Source: Lachnospiraceae bacterium
Lineage (GTDB): Bacteria > Bacillota > Clostridia > Lachnospirales > Lachnospiraceae
Assembly: GCA_017461685.1 (NCBI GenBank)
Contig: JAFTXF010000017.1
Coordinates: 1 to 5,396, forward strand
Direction of reading: 5' to 3'
DNA: 5,396 nt
The notes beneath the pieces were generated by a model that was not told the DNA's origin, made no database searches, and was given only the letters and a program-made list of their open reading frames with translations. The position numbers were made by a program, and so were the translations under genes. Below, in pieces: positions 5,023 through 5,396 of the stretch; position 1 is the first letter of the stretch; each line of letters starts with the position of its first letter.

Positions 5023-5396
5023 ATGGCAAAAAGTATAGGAGAAGTTATTAGAGAACTGCGAAAAAAAGAAAATATCACTCAGGAAAAGCTGGCAGAGGCA
5101 TTAAACGTATCGTTTCAAAGTGTAAGCCGCTGGGAAAATAACCTCGCATATCCTGATGTTTCCTTAATCCCGATTATTGCAAATTATTTTGGTGTTACAA
5201 CAGATACACTATTTGATATGCATTATGCCGAACATCAGACAAACAAAGAAAGATACGAGGATATCTATAAAGAATATCGAAAAAATGGCGAGTTAGAGCT
5301 GTGCAGGGAGCTTATGATGGAAGCCAGAACAAACTTCCCACGTGATTTCCACATTATGATGAACCTTGCAGAAACCATGGATTTGTATGAAGGCGG
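5023..5396 (+). CDS. XRE-family helix-turn-helix transcriptional regulator (3' end beyond window)
   Basis: A DNA-binding regulator of the Cro/C1 (HTH_3) type; 124 complete codons are visible before the right edge. Residues about 6-60 form the domain: RELRKKENITQEKLAEALNV leads into the recognition helix SFQSVSRWEN (30-39), then YPDVSLIPIIANYFGVTTDTLF closes the fold. After this the protein continues as a helical segment (NGELELCRELMMEARTNFP, then HIMMNLAETM). That style resembles the TPR-like C-terminal regions common in Clostridia proteins of this type, but too little is visible to prove it. The ATG at 5023 follows AAAGG (5010-5014) with 8 nt spacing. The 114-nt upstream spacer gives no convincing promoter. 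No target or ligand can be predicted, and nothing ties it to rpsT. Confidence 0.9.
   Translation, partial: MAKSIGEVIRELRKKENITQEKLAEALNVSFQSVSRWENNLAYPDVSLIPIIANYFGVTTDTLFDMHYAEHQTNKERYEDIYKEYRKNGELELCRELMMEARTNFPRDFHIMMNLAETMDLYEG

Noticed and set aside
4943..5038. 31-codon frame (MDIRKEILYYLV...) overlapping the start of the HTH gene
   Set aside because: There is no ribosome binding site before its ATG, it is very short, and it overlaps the better supported HTH start by 16 nt. A leader peptide cannot be excluded but has no positive support.
1..5396. CRISPR array, tRNA, rRNA, transposase or phage genes
   Set aside because: No regularly spaced repeats, tRNA-like cloverleaf, rRNA sequence or recognisable mobile-element protein was seen on either strand.

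Overview
The window looks like a chromosomal segment of an endospore-forming Clostridia bacterium, most likely Lachnospiraceae or a close relative. The evidence is two sporulation and germination genes (spoIIP, gpr), strong GGGAGG ribosome binding sites, moderate G+C genes separated by AT-rich spacers, and several kinds of palindromic intergenic repeat. The family assignment is inference from gene content and style, not from a search. The order lepA - spoIIP - gpr on one strand, with rpsT divergent on the other, is the arrangement known from Bacillus subtilis and many other spore-formers, so this is core chromosome rather than an island.

Layout. 1-1339 (minus): the N-terminal three quarters of LepA/EF-4, running off the left edge. 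1340-1632: a spacer holding an approximately 200-bp repeat-like structured element with terminal inverted repeats and internal hairpins. 1633-3063 (minus): spoIIP, the engulfment peptidoglycan hydrolase. 3064-3108: a short gap with a candidate sigma-E promoter. 3109-4032 (minus): gpr, the germination protease, best started at an internal GTG. 4033-4460: a divergent spacer with a 20-bp hairpin, a partial copy of the repeat seen beside lepA, and a consensus sigma-A promoter with an approximately 87-nt leader for rpsT. 4461-4724 (plus): rpsT (ribosomal protein S20), with a UUG start. 4725-5022: an intrinsic terminator followed by a run of further strong hairpins. 5023-5396 (plus): the start of an XRE-family helix-turn-helix regulator that runs off the right edge.

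How the genes relate. gpr and spoIIP probably form a sporulation unit: SpoIIP remodels septal peptidoglycan in engulfment, and Gpr degrades small acid-soluble spore proteins at germination. lepA and rpsT are housekeeping translation genes next to this pair by ancient conserved synteny. The HTH gene has no evident functional link to them.

The coding part is ordinary. The less ordinary content is in the spacers: a 49-bp repeat present twice (46/49 identical), a MITE-like or structured-RNA-like element between spoIIP and lepA, a hairpin before gpr whose only two non-Watson-Crick positions become G-U pairs on the plus strand, and a 21-bp perfect palindrome sharing its T-tract with the rpsT terminator. 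I found no convincing new multi-gene system.
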